A stretch of 64,000 nt of DNA from Omphiscola glabra (Eukaryota; Mollusca; Gastropoda; Lymnaeidae). Shown piece after piece: positions 26,501-36,037 of the stretch (position 1 is the first letter of the stretch; the number at the start of each line of letters is the position of its first letter). The notes below the pieces were generated by a model. The model was not told the DNA's origin, did not search any database, and worked only from the letters and a program-made list of their open reading frames with translations. The stretch covers positions 7,607,481-7,671,480 of the forward strand of contig OZ024807.1 of the NCBI GenBank assembly GCA_964017045.1. The letters run 5' to 3'. The translations under genes and the position numbers were made by a program.

Positions 26501-29500
26501 GGGCAATGAGTGAACTTTCAATCTACTAGCTATAGCCCGGCCAAACAATGGCGAGGGCAATGAGTGAACTTCCAATCTACTAGCTATAGACCGGCCAAAC
26601 AATGGCTAGGGCAATGAGTGAACTTCCAATCTACTAGCTATAGCCTGGCCGAACAATGGCTTTGGCAATGAGTGAACTTCCAATCTACTAGCTATAGCCC
26701 GGCCAAATAATGGCTATGGCAATGAGTGAACTTCCAATCTACTAGCTATAGACCAGCCAAACAATGGCGAGGGCAATGAGTGAACTTCCAATCTACTAGC
26801 TATAGACCAGCCAAACAATGGCGAGGGCAATGAGTGAACTTCCAATCTACTAGCAATAGCCCGGCCAAACAATGGCGAGGGCAATGAGTGAACTTTCAAT
26901 CTACTAGCTATAGCCCGGCCAAACAATGGCGAGGGCAATGAGTGAACTTTCAATCTACTAGCTATAGCCTGGCCAAACAATGGCTAGGGCAACGAGTGAA
27001 CATCCAATCTACTAGCTATAGACCAGCCAAACAATGGCTAGGGCAATGAGTGAACTTCCAATTTACTAGCTATAGACCAGCCAAACAATGGCTAGGGCAA
27101 TGAGTGAACTTCCAATCTACTAGCTATAGACCAGCCAAACAATGGCGAGGGCAATGAGTGAACTTCCAATCTACTAGCAATAGCCCGGCCAAACAATGGC
27201 GAGGGCAATGAGTGAACTTTCAATCTACTAGCTATAGCCCGGCCAAACAATGGCGAGGGCAATGAGTGAACTTCCAATCTACTAGCTATAGACCGGCCAA
27301 ACAATGGCTAGGGCAATGAGTGAACTTCCAATCTACTAGCTATAGACCAGCCAAACAATGGCGAGGGCAATGAGTGAACTTCCAATCTACTAGCAATATT
27401 CCGGCCAAACAATGGCGAGGGCAATGAGTGAACTTTCAATCTACTAGCTATAGCCCGGCCAAACAATGGCGAGGGCAATGAGTGAACTTTCAATCTACTA
27501 GATATAGCCTGGCCAAACAATGGCGAGGGCAATGAGTGAACTTTCAATCTACTAGCTATAGCCCGGCCAAACAATTACCGAGGGCAATGAGTGAACTTTC
27601 AATCTACTAGCTATAGCCTGGCCAAACAATGGCTAGGGCAATGAGTGAACATCCAATCTACTAGCTATAGACCAGCCAAACAATGGCTAGGGCAATGAGT
27701 GAACTTCCAATCTACTAGCTATAGACCAGCCAAACAATGGTTAGGGCAATGAGTGAACTTCCAATCTACTAGCTATAACCTGGCCAACCAATGGCTAGGG
27801 CAATGAGTGAACCTCCAATCTACTAAAATATTTTTTTTTAAAGAGCGTTCATGTGATGCACTTTATAAGATCCTAATTAGTGCTTACCACCCCATCCCCC
27901 CACATCCCTTGGTTTCATTAAATCTGTTGACCTTTCCTTTCACTAAATCATCATGAAGGACCTTTGCCTTTCACTAATCATTAAGAGGGAACTTCCCTTT
28001 GATAATATCACCATGAAAGACCATTCCTTTTCACTAAATCATCATGGAGGACCTTGTCTTACACTAAATCATCATGAGGGACCTTGCCTTTGATTAAAAC
28101 ATCATGAAGGACCCTGGCATTTTTACAAATCGTCGCTCCATTAATTAACATCACCAGCCCTCTGTCGTTTTTTTAAAAATTAATTTTAAACTTAGAGGTG
28201 ACTTTTCATATCTTGCATACTATCCGGTTTCCTAGAGGTCAATGTCGTAACCACGTGAACCACATCAGCAGCCTTGATAGCTCTTTTCACTATCGAAAGG
28301 TAGATAGTATTGAGTTCAGCCGCAACGGTAATTACTGATTTCATGCGTAGCTGTAAGAGCATCCTTGACTTCAGCTGCAGCTAATTTCCTATTCTCTTCA
28401 TCTCAGTTTTCCTCACTACATATTTTAGAACCTGCGACGAATGCACAAGAGTTGCGTACACTTGCACAAAAGCATAAAATTGGAAAGCGAACATCACACT
28501 CCAGTGTCCAACACAAAAGGAGACAGCCTATGGGTGGCCCGAGCAGTGGCGTAGCGAAGGGGGGATCATGCCCCGGGTGCTACTCACAAAGGCGCGCCAA
28601 ATGGTATATTTTACATATAATATTGTATGATTTTCGAATAGGGGGGGGCGCTAAAAAGGTATTGTGCCCTAGGCGCGAGTTAAGCACTCTACGCCACTGG
28701 GCCCAAGGATTGGGGATAATATGCGTACAAAACAAAAATGCTGGGTATTCGGATACCAAAGGAAGCGTTCTGATTTCAAGAGCAAATTTGATAAAAAAAT
28801 TATTCAAATTCTAAGTTTCTCGAATTCGAGGTGATTTCGGATTCCGATGCCCCACTATAATTAAACTCCGGGATTCGTCATGAAATTTGATTCATATTCC
28901 AACTAGGTTCATCTTACGATTTTTTTTTTGTTGTTGCTGCAACAATAAAAAAAAAATAGGGTCGATATTTGTCGTTAAGATCATAACAATACATTTACAT
29001 GTTAAAAGCTTCGAACAATGAACGCAGTGTTGAACAACGATTCTGAAAGCTTTTTTTTTGCACGTCCTTGACACAATGCAAGCAAAAATAATGAACGGCA
29101 AAATCGAATGGAAAAAGCTTTTAGTTGTGGTTAGAAGCGTTTGGAGGGGTTAATAAAATGATATTTGTATAGACATTCGAACATAATGAACCTGTATTTG
29201 AAGAAAATGTTTTTAAAAAAATATTAAATTAAGACACGATAGCATTCTTTTTTTGTAAACACGCCACTGTGTGTGTTTGTTCCTCTGCAATGAACAACCA
29301 GGTTTGTAAAGCTAACCTGGCCAACCCTAGGCCCGCGTGCCTCGTGCGGCCCGCCACGTCAAATATTGAATTTTTTTTTTTTAAATGTAATTTTTTGTGT
29401 GAATTAAGTAAAGATAAAAATTTATGTAAGGGAATTAGTTGGTGTTTATTGTAATATTAAAATAGACTGTAAAATGGCACGCGGTCCGTCCATAAACGGT

Positions 29501-32500
29501 TTTCTTACAATAAAAGTGGCCAGCGAGTAAAAGGTACTCCACTCTAACGGAAAAGTCACGTGCTCAACGAGATTGTAAATCAATAACTACCCTTCTACTA
29601 CACGATCTGCACAGAGATCATGTACACCATTCAACAATGTATCCGCATATCTTACGCAGAGTTTTGCTTCATAGATTTACATTCGATAATCTTACATGAC
29701 CAGGTTTGTTGCTTTCTTTTTAAATAATCTTCTGACTTCCACCCGTCGCCACCCAAAAAACTTCCTATTTTTAACGTTACGTGGTCATCAACAATGAATC
29801 AAGCATCAGATAAGAACAACAACTATGGCCACATAATTCTCGCTGATAGCCTGATACTGATGTTGGTACTCACCTGATACTGATGTTGGTGCTCACCTGA
29901 TACTGATGTTGGTACTCACCTGATACTGATGTTGGTACTCACCTGATACTGATGTTGGTGCTCACCTGATACTGATGTTGGTACTCACCTGATACTGATG
30001 TTGGTGCTCACCTGATACTGATGTTGGTACTCACCTGATACTGATGTTGGTACTCACTTGATACTGATGCTGGTACTCACCTGATACTGATGCTGGTACT
30101 CACCTGATACTGATGTTGGTACTCACCTGATACTGATGCTGGTACTCACCTGATACTGATGTTGGTACTCACCAGCTAGGTCTAAGGCGCGGCTCTTGAA
30201 ATAGTAATACGACTCGTTGGAGTAGAACTCGGCGAGATGACCGTTCTCGCTGTTACAGATTTCCTGTGGAAATGATCATAATGGATAGTAAGTAAGCTGT
30301 AACACATCTTTGAGAAATTTAAATTGTTTAAATTTAGTTATGTTCATCAATGCTTCCAAGAAATCAAGGGAAATCTAAGCTTAATAATACATTAACAATT
30401 TGCACATTTTCATTAAAAGTTTTGAAAACCAAAAGTTAAATCTATTATTACATTTTGTTTTGTGCACCAGCGTTGTTGTTTTTCTTCTCATACTCGTTCT
30501 TTTTCATAAGTTTAAATTGCATTCTATCTAGTATGCTTTCTCATATATAATATGTATGTATATAAATATATATGTATGTATATATATATATATATTTAGT
30601 GTGTTTTGTTTGAAAGTATTAATTACACTAACCTAAGGGGTTAAATTCAAATAAATTTATTAGGTGCGCGTACGTATGTATTTGATTAAATAAAGTACTG
30701 CACTGCATCTACTTTGTGTGCACGAGGCAGAGGTTTGGGGAAGACGAGGGCAAAAACGAGTTTTTGCATTGTTATTAGCTTTTTCATCATAGGGGGTTGA
30801 TGGAAATGTTTATAAATCGAGTGAGTATGTGTGGTGCTGCAAAAAAAAAAAAAATAAGAAGAAGAAGAAGAAGAACTCCTTCAGTACAGTGTGTATTATT
30901 ATGTTTTACTGGGCGACTTATCTCTTGCCAAATATTGCACACATTGTTGCAATCATTTTTCTGCCGGTAAAAATGAGAATAGTGTTAATTAAACGGAAGA
31001 TTGAGCAGAAAGAAAAAAAAAACAAAAAACAAGCTATCTCCCAGCGGATTTTTAAGACTTGTCTTTCATGACAAAGGCTCGTACGGCCAGACAGCACACC
31101 AGAGGAAAGGGCTTGATTTTATCACTACGCTAAGTGTTGTAGATTTTCCACAGTTGAACATCTTACTGTCGCTTCATCGATGTAAACCGTCGAGTTGTGT
31201 AACTTGTAGCAGCTTCCGTCGTTGTAATAATCTCCTCCAGGCAATGAATTGTCACACGGGTTACCTACATCTGTGAAAATATATGTCTAATGTAGATGTC
31301 TGTCTGACACAAAGTAACATTAAGAATATGTGTAATTGAGATGTCTATCTGAAGTAGAGTTAAGGTTATTAAGTAAACAAGAAAAAAAAAAAGATGTTGA
31401 AGAAATTGCAAGAATTAAACATATGAACTATAATAGAAAAAAGAGCACCAAAAGAAACTTGAAAAAAAAATTTAACAAATTAAAAGAAAAAGAAAATCAT
31501 AACCAAGCTTACATGATAAGATTGAAAAGAAAACTAAAACAGTAGATAGAAGTGCTTGAGGGAGAAAAAAAATATAAAGATAATGAAAAAAAAAACATTG
31601 TTAGAGAAAGAGAGAGAGAAGAGAGAGCGAGAGAGAGAGAGAAAGAAAGATGAGTCAGACAGACAATAAAAGGAGTCAAATACGAAGTTACATACATTAT
31701 TTGTTAAATTATAGAAGGACAAAATCTGACAAGTTAGAATAAGAAATGACAAAAAAAAATTGGAATGACAAAATTTAAAAAAATAAAATAAACAAACTTA
31801 GAGAGAAAAGAAGAATTCAGTTCTTTACAAGCTGCTCCTAGGCAACCGTTTCGCCCCAGCTGCTTCGCGAATTAGTTGCGAGGTGGAAACCCACTGTAGA
31901 ATCCCTCTTAGAGGGCGTCCGATGCTTCCCCGAGACGGGTGGGGGGGGGGGGGAGATATTAGGACGTTAATTTACCGTCCCGGCCCCTAGGAAAGTGGAC
32001 TGCGGGCGCTTTAACGCAGCGTCTTGGGTCGACCAGACGTCTCCGGACGGGGAGGGTCTCCGTCGGCAAACCCGACCTAGCGGTTGCTGGTGGGGACGGT
32101 TCACGCCCGGGGAGGTCTCCGGCGTTCCCCCACACTGCCCGACGTCGGGGAAACCCGGCACCTGGCAAGTGTGGGGGGGGGGGGGTTCCAGGGAGGGCAT
32201 AAGGAGCGCGAGCTCGAGGGCCCGCTGACGCCATTTCCTATTGAGACATTTCAGTTCTTTACAAAGACATGAAACTTACACAGCTGACAAATAAATATCT
32301 GTCTGACCGAGCAGTCGTTGAAGGACATGACTGGGATGAGTCGCTCCTTTTTACTGTCCGCTAACTGGACACATCCTGCAAGTAACGCTGGATTCAAATA
32401 GACTGTTGTGTCCACTTTTCCCGATTGGATGGGCTGCTGAGAGGATGACCACATGGGGCTGCTGTTCCTAGCCACACCACCGATCCACCAGTCTGCAAGT

Positions 32501-34191
32501 AGAGACCAAACAACAATTACAACCGCTTTTCCAGTAGGTTATTGTCGTATTGCTTTCTGACGCCAAGTGTCTCAGTAAGATCTTTCCCTTTTAAAAATTA
32601 TGGCTGCGCAAAAGTCAGAGGCGTCGTTGATAAAAAAATATGTTTCGTTGATGCTGTAGTTCAATGATTGTAGAAATAGTAATTTCATTCTACTTTTTAA
32701 AAAAAACAAAACAAATATGCCATTATCAATTGTAAGCTATATTATTTTTTTGTAATGTGTATACATGTTTAGCTATGTGATCGCACATGTAATAAATGGT
32801 TGGGGGGAGAGGGTTGCGGTAATGGATTATAACGTTTCGATAAAACTGGTTTCATGGAGTATTACGTGAAATATGTTTACATCATCTATGTTAAAATTCA
32901 ATGGGACTTTTAACTGAACGGTTGAAAAATGTTAACAAAAATTTATTCATGGTGTGAATGTTGAAAATTAAAAAAAATGCTGAGAAAACGGAACGAAGAT
33001 ATGGACAGAAATATTTAGAAAGAAATGAGGTAAAAGTGCAAAGAAAATTAGAAATGGAGAGGAAGAAATAAGAAAGATGACGTTGAAGTAAAATAAAAAT
33101 AAAAAGATGGATTTTTTTTCCAATTAAAATACAAAAAACATAATGAGATAGATGAGGAATGAGACGAGATCAAGATAAAGAGTGAAAAAAAAACGGTTGT
33201 AAGAGAAGAAAATGTCTTGTCACCTTCTCCGGATAAGATAACCGTTTTAACCAGGTACTCAAGGCGGGACACTGTGACGGGCTCTGCTAGTCTGGCCTGA
33301 GAGATGTTTTGCCCACAGAGTACCTGAGAGAGGGTTAGCACAAGAATTAGTTTATATTGTTTACAGTTTTATTTCTTCGATTTTTGTTGTTGTTGTTTTT
33401 GTGAACATTTCTTGATACCCAACTAATTCACACAAGGCCACTCTAGTGTCAGAATGACACACTTGTGTCAGAAAGCCACTCTTGTGTCACAATGCAATTC
33501 TTGTATCAGAATGCCCCTCGTGTCAGAATGCCACTCTTGTGTCACTATGCCGCATTTGTGTCACAATGCGGCATGTGTGTCACAATGCTGCTCTTTTGTC
33601 AAAATGCCGCTCTTTTGTCACAATGCCACCCTTTTTTCACATTGCCACTCTTGTGTCACATTGCCCCTCTAGTGTCACATTTCCCCTCTAGTGTCACATT
33701 GCCGCTCTAGTGTCATAAGGCCACTTGTGTATCCCCATTCCACTCGTGTGTCTATATTACACTAAAGCGTGGATATAAATCAATTTTTACAACAACAACA
33801 AAAAAATACTCAGCCCAACATTAATTCAATCCATCACCTGTGCAGATGTCCAGTTACTTAAGACGGTTCCCAGCTTATAACAGTAGCCGTCGTGATACAG
33901 GGATGTGTCCCAGAAATAGCACGGGTGACCTGTTTAAAACAAAGCAATAGATTTACCAAATGTCGGTTCGTCTTTCGTCCTGTGAAACCAAAACGCTTAC
34001 ACTAATTTTTACGATACATTTTACCATTCTAACGAAATGATTTTATAAGAAAACATCACTTTTCAAGTAACGTTATGACAAGCAAAAGTCCAACCGCAAA
34101 CATAATTTGTGTGATGAAGTTACAAAATGTACTTACCTCTCACAACGACCACCCATATTAGTCCAAGAAAAATTATATTTCTGACGTGCAT
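16258..34191 (-). CDS. Gene B: C-type lectin / IgGFc-binding-like single-pass membrane receptor, complete
   Basis: Nineteen exons: 34191-34137, 33929-33838, 33323-33224, 32492-32280, 31270-31167, 30263-30173, 26341-26140, 25584-25491, 23690-23537, 22863-22633, 22238-22155, 21650-21516, 20970-20807, 20650-20550, 19944-19812, 19236-19075, 18669-18348, 17393-17212 and 16944-16258. Every junction is AG/GT and in phase, giving 3,306 nt and 1,101 residues. Order of parts: signal peptide (1-18); lectin-like module 1 (about 19-153); lectin-like module 2 (about 154-317); a further WIGG lectin-like module (about 318-446); IgGFc-binding-like region (about 450-873); Ser/Thr-rich stalk (about 890-1000); membrane segment (about 1051-1080); short tail. 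FCGBP-type proteins are mucosal or immune-associated and C-type lectin modules are recognition modules, so a surface recognition role is likely but inferred. No von Willebrand D domains follow, unlike vertebrate FCGBP. The model is from sequence only, without transcripts. Confidence 0.85.
17212..17393 (-). CDS. Gene B exon 18: end of the IgGFc-binding-like region
   Basis: Encodes GTSLVGCTMNLETGMHHFGF, then YGSRSISAGVGYC, ending TGTSQ before a strong GTAAGT donor. The phase-1 entry matches the exon 17 donor at 18348/18347. The M-H-H-F-G-F and A-G-V-G-Y words resemble the last part of FCGBP N-terminal-type domains. Confidence 0.75.
17622..17862 (+). repeat. 76-bp tandem repeat, about 3 copies
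   Basis: Units begin near GGTTCAAAATGAATGAAGGC. The second and third copies are nearly identical; the first starts with a variant. It lies in gene B intron 17. Confidence 0.85.
18348..22238 (-). CDS. Gene B exons 11-17: IgGFc-binding (FCGBP N-terminal-like) region
   Basis: Exons 22238-22155, 21650-21516, 20970-20807, 20650-20550, 19944-19812, 19236-19075 and 18669-18348. Family-like words appear in the expected order: GIELRDTG, GVAVLKATNHVTVVLY, YFVLTNPSPESGSY, ITVTALENNTDVTIKFP, KPVVVYSGYPRTQ, STQYVAFITGANDS, FRFLALYDNTEIT, and VLPSGGFFFLSSDSYHPFYV. The pattern of a valine-rich strand, then S-x-KPVVVYSG, is typical of the IgGFc_binding family (PF17517 by recollection). Exon 14 uses the acceptor CTAATCAG/ATA at 20650, the only one that keeps phase with exon 13. 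Exon 17 ends at donor GAAG/GTGATA, a weaker site; reading on would stop at 18331. Confidence 0.82.
19500..19738 (+). repeat. About 20-bp minisatellite, roughly 11 copies
   Basis: Unit near GGGGTTTTGGAAAGGACAAA with small length changes. It lies in gene B intron 15. Confidence 0.85.
20496..20530. repeat. (TA)n microsatellite
   Basis: A TA run next to the gene B exon 14 donor (20549). Confidence 0.85.
21936..21964. repeat. (TA)n microsatellite
   Basis: A TA run in gene B intron 11. Confidence 0.85.
22633..23690 (-). CDS. Gene B exons 9-10: third lectin-like module with WIGGEPND
   Basis: Exons 23690-23537 and 22863-22633. Exon 10 encodes GVYQWLSTNTS, then DDWIGGEPNDWEPGEDH, and ends PLCQR. 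This follows the pattern of the C-terminal half of a C-type lectin-like domain. It is the only place in either gene with an EPN triplet, the mannose-type calcium-site motif, although the later WND motif is replaced by GLNDFDG. Exon 9 supplies FLDLYIYWTNADNCIWVS and an MDNGGALFVF strand. Phases are 0 in, 1 between and 1 out. Confidence 0.8.
23098..23290 (+). repeat. 19-bp minisatellite, about 10 copies
   Basis: Unit GAGAATGATCGTAAAGAAC, nearly perfect, in gene B intron 9. The open frame through it on the minus strand is only the repeat read in rotating frames. Confidence 0.9.
23411..23438 (+). repeat. Poly-C tract
   Basis: A run of C in gene B intron 9, one of several long C or G runs in the window. 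Confidence 0.9.
25491..31270 (-). CDS. Gene B exons 5-8: second C-type lectin-like module
   Basis: Exons 31270-31167, 30263-30173, 26341-26140 and 25584-25491. They encode NPCDNSLPGGDYYNDGSCYK, then EATEICNSENGHLAEF, a YLEDYTITL and LTCDN segment, and IGGSTNEFYVIEYG joined to SSFKYCNNTSCYLL. The early part is a standard lectin-like hairpin and helix; the later part is divergent. Intron 6 (26342-30172) is the largest in the gene and holds two big minisatellites and a hAT-type MITE. Confidence 0.82.
26420..27833 (-). repeat. 54-bp satellite, about 26 tandem copies
   Basis: Unit starts GCTATAGCCCGGCCAAACAA and ends CAATCTACTA. It occupies 1.4 kb of gene B intron 6. Because 54 is a multiple of three, one minus-strand frame stays open and repeats an 18-residue unit (SLPSPLFGRAIASRLKVH); there is no splice context, so I do not call it coding. 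Variants alternate (GCGAGG/GCTAGG, CCCGGCC/ACCAGCC), which shows higher-order structure. A diverged single unit lies near 62077-62136. Confidence 0.93.
27930..28125 (+). repeat. About 33-bp degenerate tandem repeat, 6-7 copies
   Basis: Repeated words CACTAAATCATCATGAAGGA and CCTTGCCTTT, with drift. Gene B intron 6. Confidence 0.7.
28536..28707. mobile_element. hAT-type MITE, 156 bp
   Basis: The element is 28544-28699. Its left end is CAGTGGCGTAGCG and its right end is CTACGCCACTG. It is flanked by 8-bp repeats GGCCCGAG and GGCCCAAG, which differ at one base. No coding capacity. Gene B intron 6. Confidence 0.8.
29848..30173 (-). repeat. 23-bp minisatellite starting inside a splice donor, about 14 copies
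   Basis: On the minus strand the unit is AGGTGAGTACCAACATCAGT plus ATC. The first copy begins in the exon 6 donor itself (GCTG/GTGAGTACC), so most units carry CAG/GTGAGT, a donor match at least as good as the real one. Using the first internal copy would add 23 nt to exon 6 and shift the frame. Confidence 0.92.
30545..30600. repeat. TA/TG-rich microsatellite
   Basis: Interrupted TATG/TA repeats in gene B intron 5. Confidence 0.75.
31600..31655 (+). repeat. GA-rich microsatellite
   Basis: A GAGA tract in gene B intron 4, inside a longer purine-rich strand (about 31380-31660). Confidence 0.8.
31816..32264. mobile_element. GC-rich retroposon-like insertion with 15-bp direct repeats
   Basis: The 419-bp insert (31831-32249) is flanked by identical copies of TTCAGTTCTTTACAA (31816-31830 and 32250-32264). 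It is markedly GC-rich in an AT-rich intron and contains two long G runs. The long, exact flanking repeats suggest target-primed reverse transcription, as with a SINE or truncated LINE. I do not recognise the family. It lies 15 bp past the gene B exon 4 donor. Confidence 0.75.
32280..33929 (-). CDS. Gene B exons 2-4: first C-type lectin-like module
   Basis: Exons 33929-33838, 33323-33224 and 32492-32280. They encode the cysteine hairpin (GHPCYFWD and YCYKLG), CGQNISQARLAEPVTV, and DWWIGG to FICQL. Six canonical cysteines are present (HPC, YCY, LCG, AGC, NDC, ICQ). There is no EPN or QPD triplet. The module is close in sequence to gene A; the exon 3 word GQNISQARLAEPVTV is identical in both. 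Confidence 0.85.
33433..33735 (+). repeat. About 20-bp minisatellite, roughly 15 copies
   Basis: Unit near CTCTTGTGTCACAATGCCG with many variants, in gene B intron 2. The open frames through it (MPLLCHYA-type peptides) are repeat artefacts. Confidence 0.85.
34137..34191 (-). CDS. Gene B exon 1: signal peptide
   Basis: The 55-nt coding exon encodes MHVRNIIFLGLIWVVVVR and ends GAG/GTAAGT. The start is fixed by the matching length in gene A and by the leader character. A TTTAAATA-like word lies about 45-55 nt upstream, but I do not claim it as a promoter. Confidence 0.82.
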
Positions 34192-36005
34192 AGCTTCCGA
34201 AATTCGAATCATATTAACCGAAATTACTTTAAATTACTTATTTAAACTTTTTTTTTTTTGTGTGTGCTTTTGATTCAGTCAAACTTGTTCCACGAGCTGG
34301 TGACTGGAAAGTGTGGCGTTGTCTACATCCGGGGGATCACCTAGAGGATCTCCTACTTGTGGAAGTCTTCCGCCGCTGACGCTACATCTTGCCAGGATGA
34401 AGACGACAAAATAAGTGTAGGAACAATTTTTATTTAAATTTTACAATTCTTTTTTTTTTTAACTTTCCTTGATTTATTTTAATCAATGTATCATCCAACA
34501 ACTAAATATTAAAAAGTGAATTTATAGTAAGAATATTTATAATTAAGAAAGGAAAAAAAAAAGCTGTTGCATTTAAAATCTATGTCCTTCAGTTTCAACT
34601 ATTCAAATGTTTCTCAAGGGTTTGAGGACGCGACTCTCTTCACTATGTTAGTTTCAACTCTCATGACAACTACCATTTCCAAATAAGCTTTTACTTATTT
34701 ATTTTTTTGTAAACCCATTGAGTATGTAATATCAATCGGGGCTTAAAAAAAAAGTGAAGCGTAAAATCCTAAACGTTACAGTGTTGAATACCAAATTTTA
34801 ATTTTTGGGGGATCTTGAGATATTGTCTGTAATAATGAATTTTTAAAAAAAAAATGCTCTTGTCTATGAGTATGAAAATGGTAGCTTATAAATTGGTGTA
34901 TAACTGGTTGGTGCATGAATTAGAGCACTATGTCCAAGCCACGACAAGTTACCGTCTTAAAATATTGACGAGGGCAAAAAATGGACTGATTGTTTATTTT
35001 AATATACCTCAACACATTTTAGCCACTGTAACATGTTTGTTCTATAATGTGATCCAATTTTTAAAAAAAAATATTAAAACATAATAATCCTACCACTTGT
35101 TCACATATTTATGTGAATAGATAAAGACTATCATTGGTTATAAAATATGTGTAGCAGCCAATGCGTGTTAAATTTAAATTTAAAAAAAAAAGTTGAGAGG
35201 AAAAAAAAAAGTATTTTGTCTATAGCTGTGTCTAAGATTTAACCATTTAAAACACCGAAACAGTCAATAAATACAATGTTGAAAAAATCGCCTTCAACAA
35301 AAAGCTAAGTAACCAAAAAATATACCTGAAATAAGCATTGTCCTGAATGGTAAGCGCTTGCCTGTAATAATGAAAATCTCAGCCGTCTGCAAATGTTAAG
35401 CAATGTATTGATTTTTAAAAAAAAAATATCGACGAGTGACGTCATCACCGATTGACCTTCTCGTGAACTCCATAACGCTCATTGTAACAGTTCTCAAAAA
35501 AAACGAATGATCACCTGTGAAGTTTACTTACCAATTTTGAAAACCATTTTTTTTTTGCTGTGCATGTCATTACTGTCAGCGCAATTCTGTAAATTGGAAA
35601 GGAAAGGTGTCTCTTTACACAGGTTCGTTATGTTTGTCTTCATAATGGCGGTTGTCTTTCCTGAATGTAGCCGTGTGGTGGCATGGCTGACAGTGTTAAT
35701 TTATAATAATAAGGACATGCAGGGCGTGAGAACTATAGCTTTGTTTAAATATCAACGTCTGGTAAAATTTACTTTGCACAGGCCGTAAAATCTCAAAGAA
35801 CTCATGTAGCGGTACTGAAGTCTCAGTTCACACACACGAAGTCTCATTTCACACATCAAGTCTTAGTCCACATACATTAGTGCTACCCCCTTCCCCCCCC
35901 TACCGCCTCGGAACGGCACATTTTTTTAGCACCACTTTTCATTATTATTCTTATGAAATATAAGGGAAAGGTGTGCTAAACTTGAATTCATTGACAGGAC
36001 AAAAG
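34192..36005. other. Gene-poor DNA upstream of gene B
   Basis: AT-rich sequence with no recognised gene. It should contain the gene B promoter. A short repeat of the AAGTCTCAGTTCACACACA type lies near 35810-35880. The open frames here are short and show no family resemblance. Confidence 0.5.
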
Positions 36006-36010
36006 ATTTT

Positions 36011-36037
36011 GACGTTTCGGCTTAGAGCCTTCATCAG
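36011..36037 (-). ncRNA. Hammerhead-ribozyme-like motif
   Basis: Read on the minus strand: CTGATGA (36037-36031), one extra base, a short stem GGCT/AGCC closed by CTA (36029-36019), GAAA (36018-36015), then CGTC ending at 36011, the expected cleavage point. The flanks TTTT and AAAA can pair as stem I. This matches the hammerhead core (CUGANGA, stem, GAAA, UH), and the form with an extra base before stem II and an almost absent stem III resembles hammerheads described in Penelope-like retroelements. I found no Penelope ORF next to it. Confidence 0.6.

Noticed and set aside
26414..27574. Minus-strand open frames with an 18-residue repeat
   Set aside because: They are the 54-bp satellite read in frame, in an intron, without start context or splice sites.
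29848..30173. Regular repeats as a CRISPR-like array
   Set aside because: The units are contiguous without unique spacers, and the DNA is animal.
31831..32249. GC-rich block as an rRNA or tRNA gene
   Set aside because: No rRNA or tRNA sequence is recognisable, and the 15-bp flanking repeats indicate an insertion.
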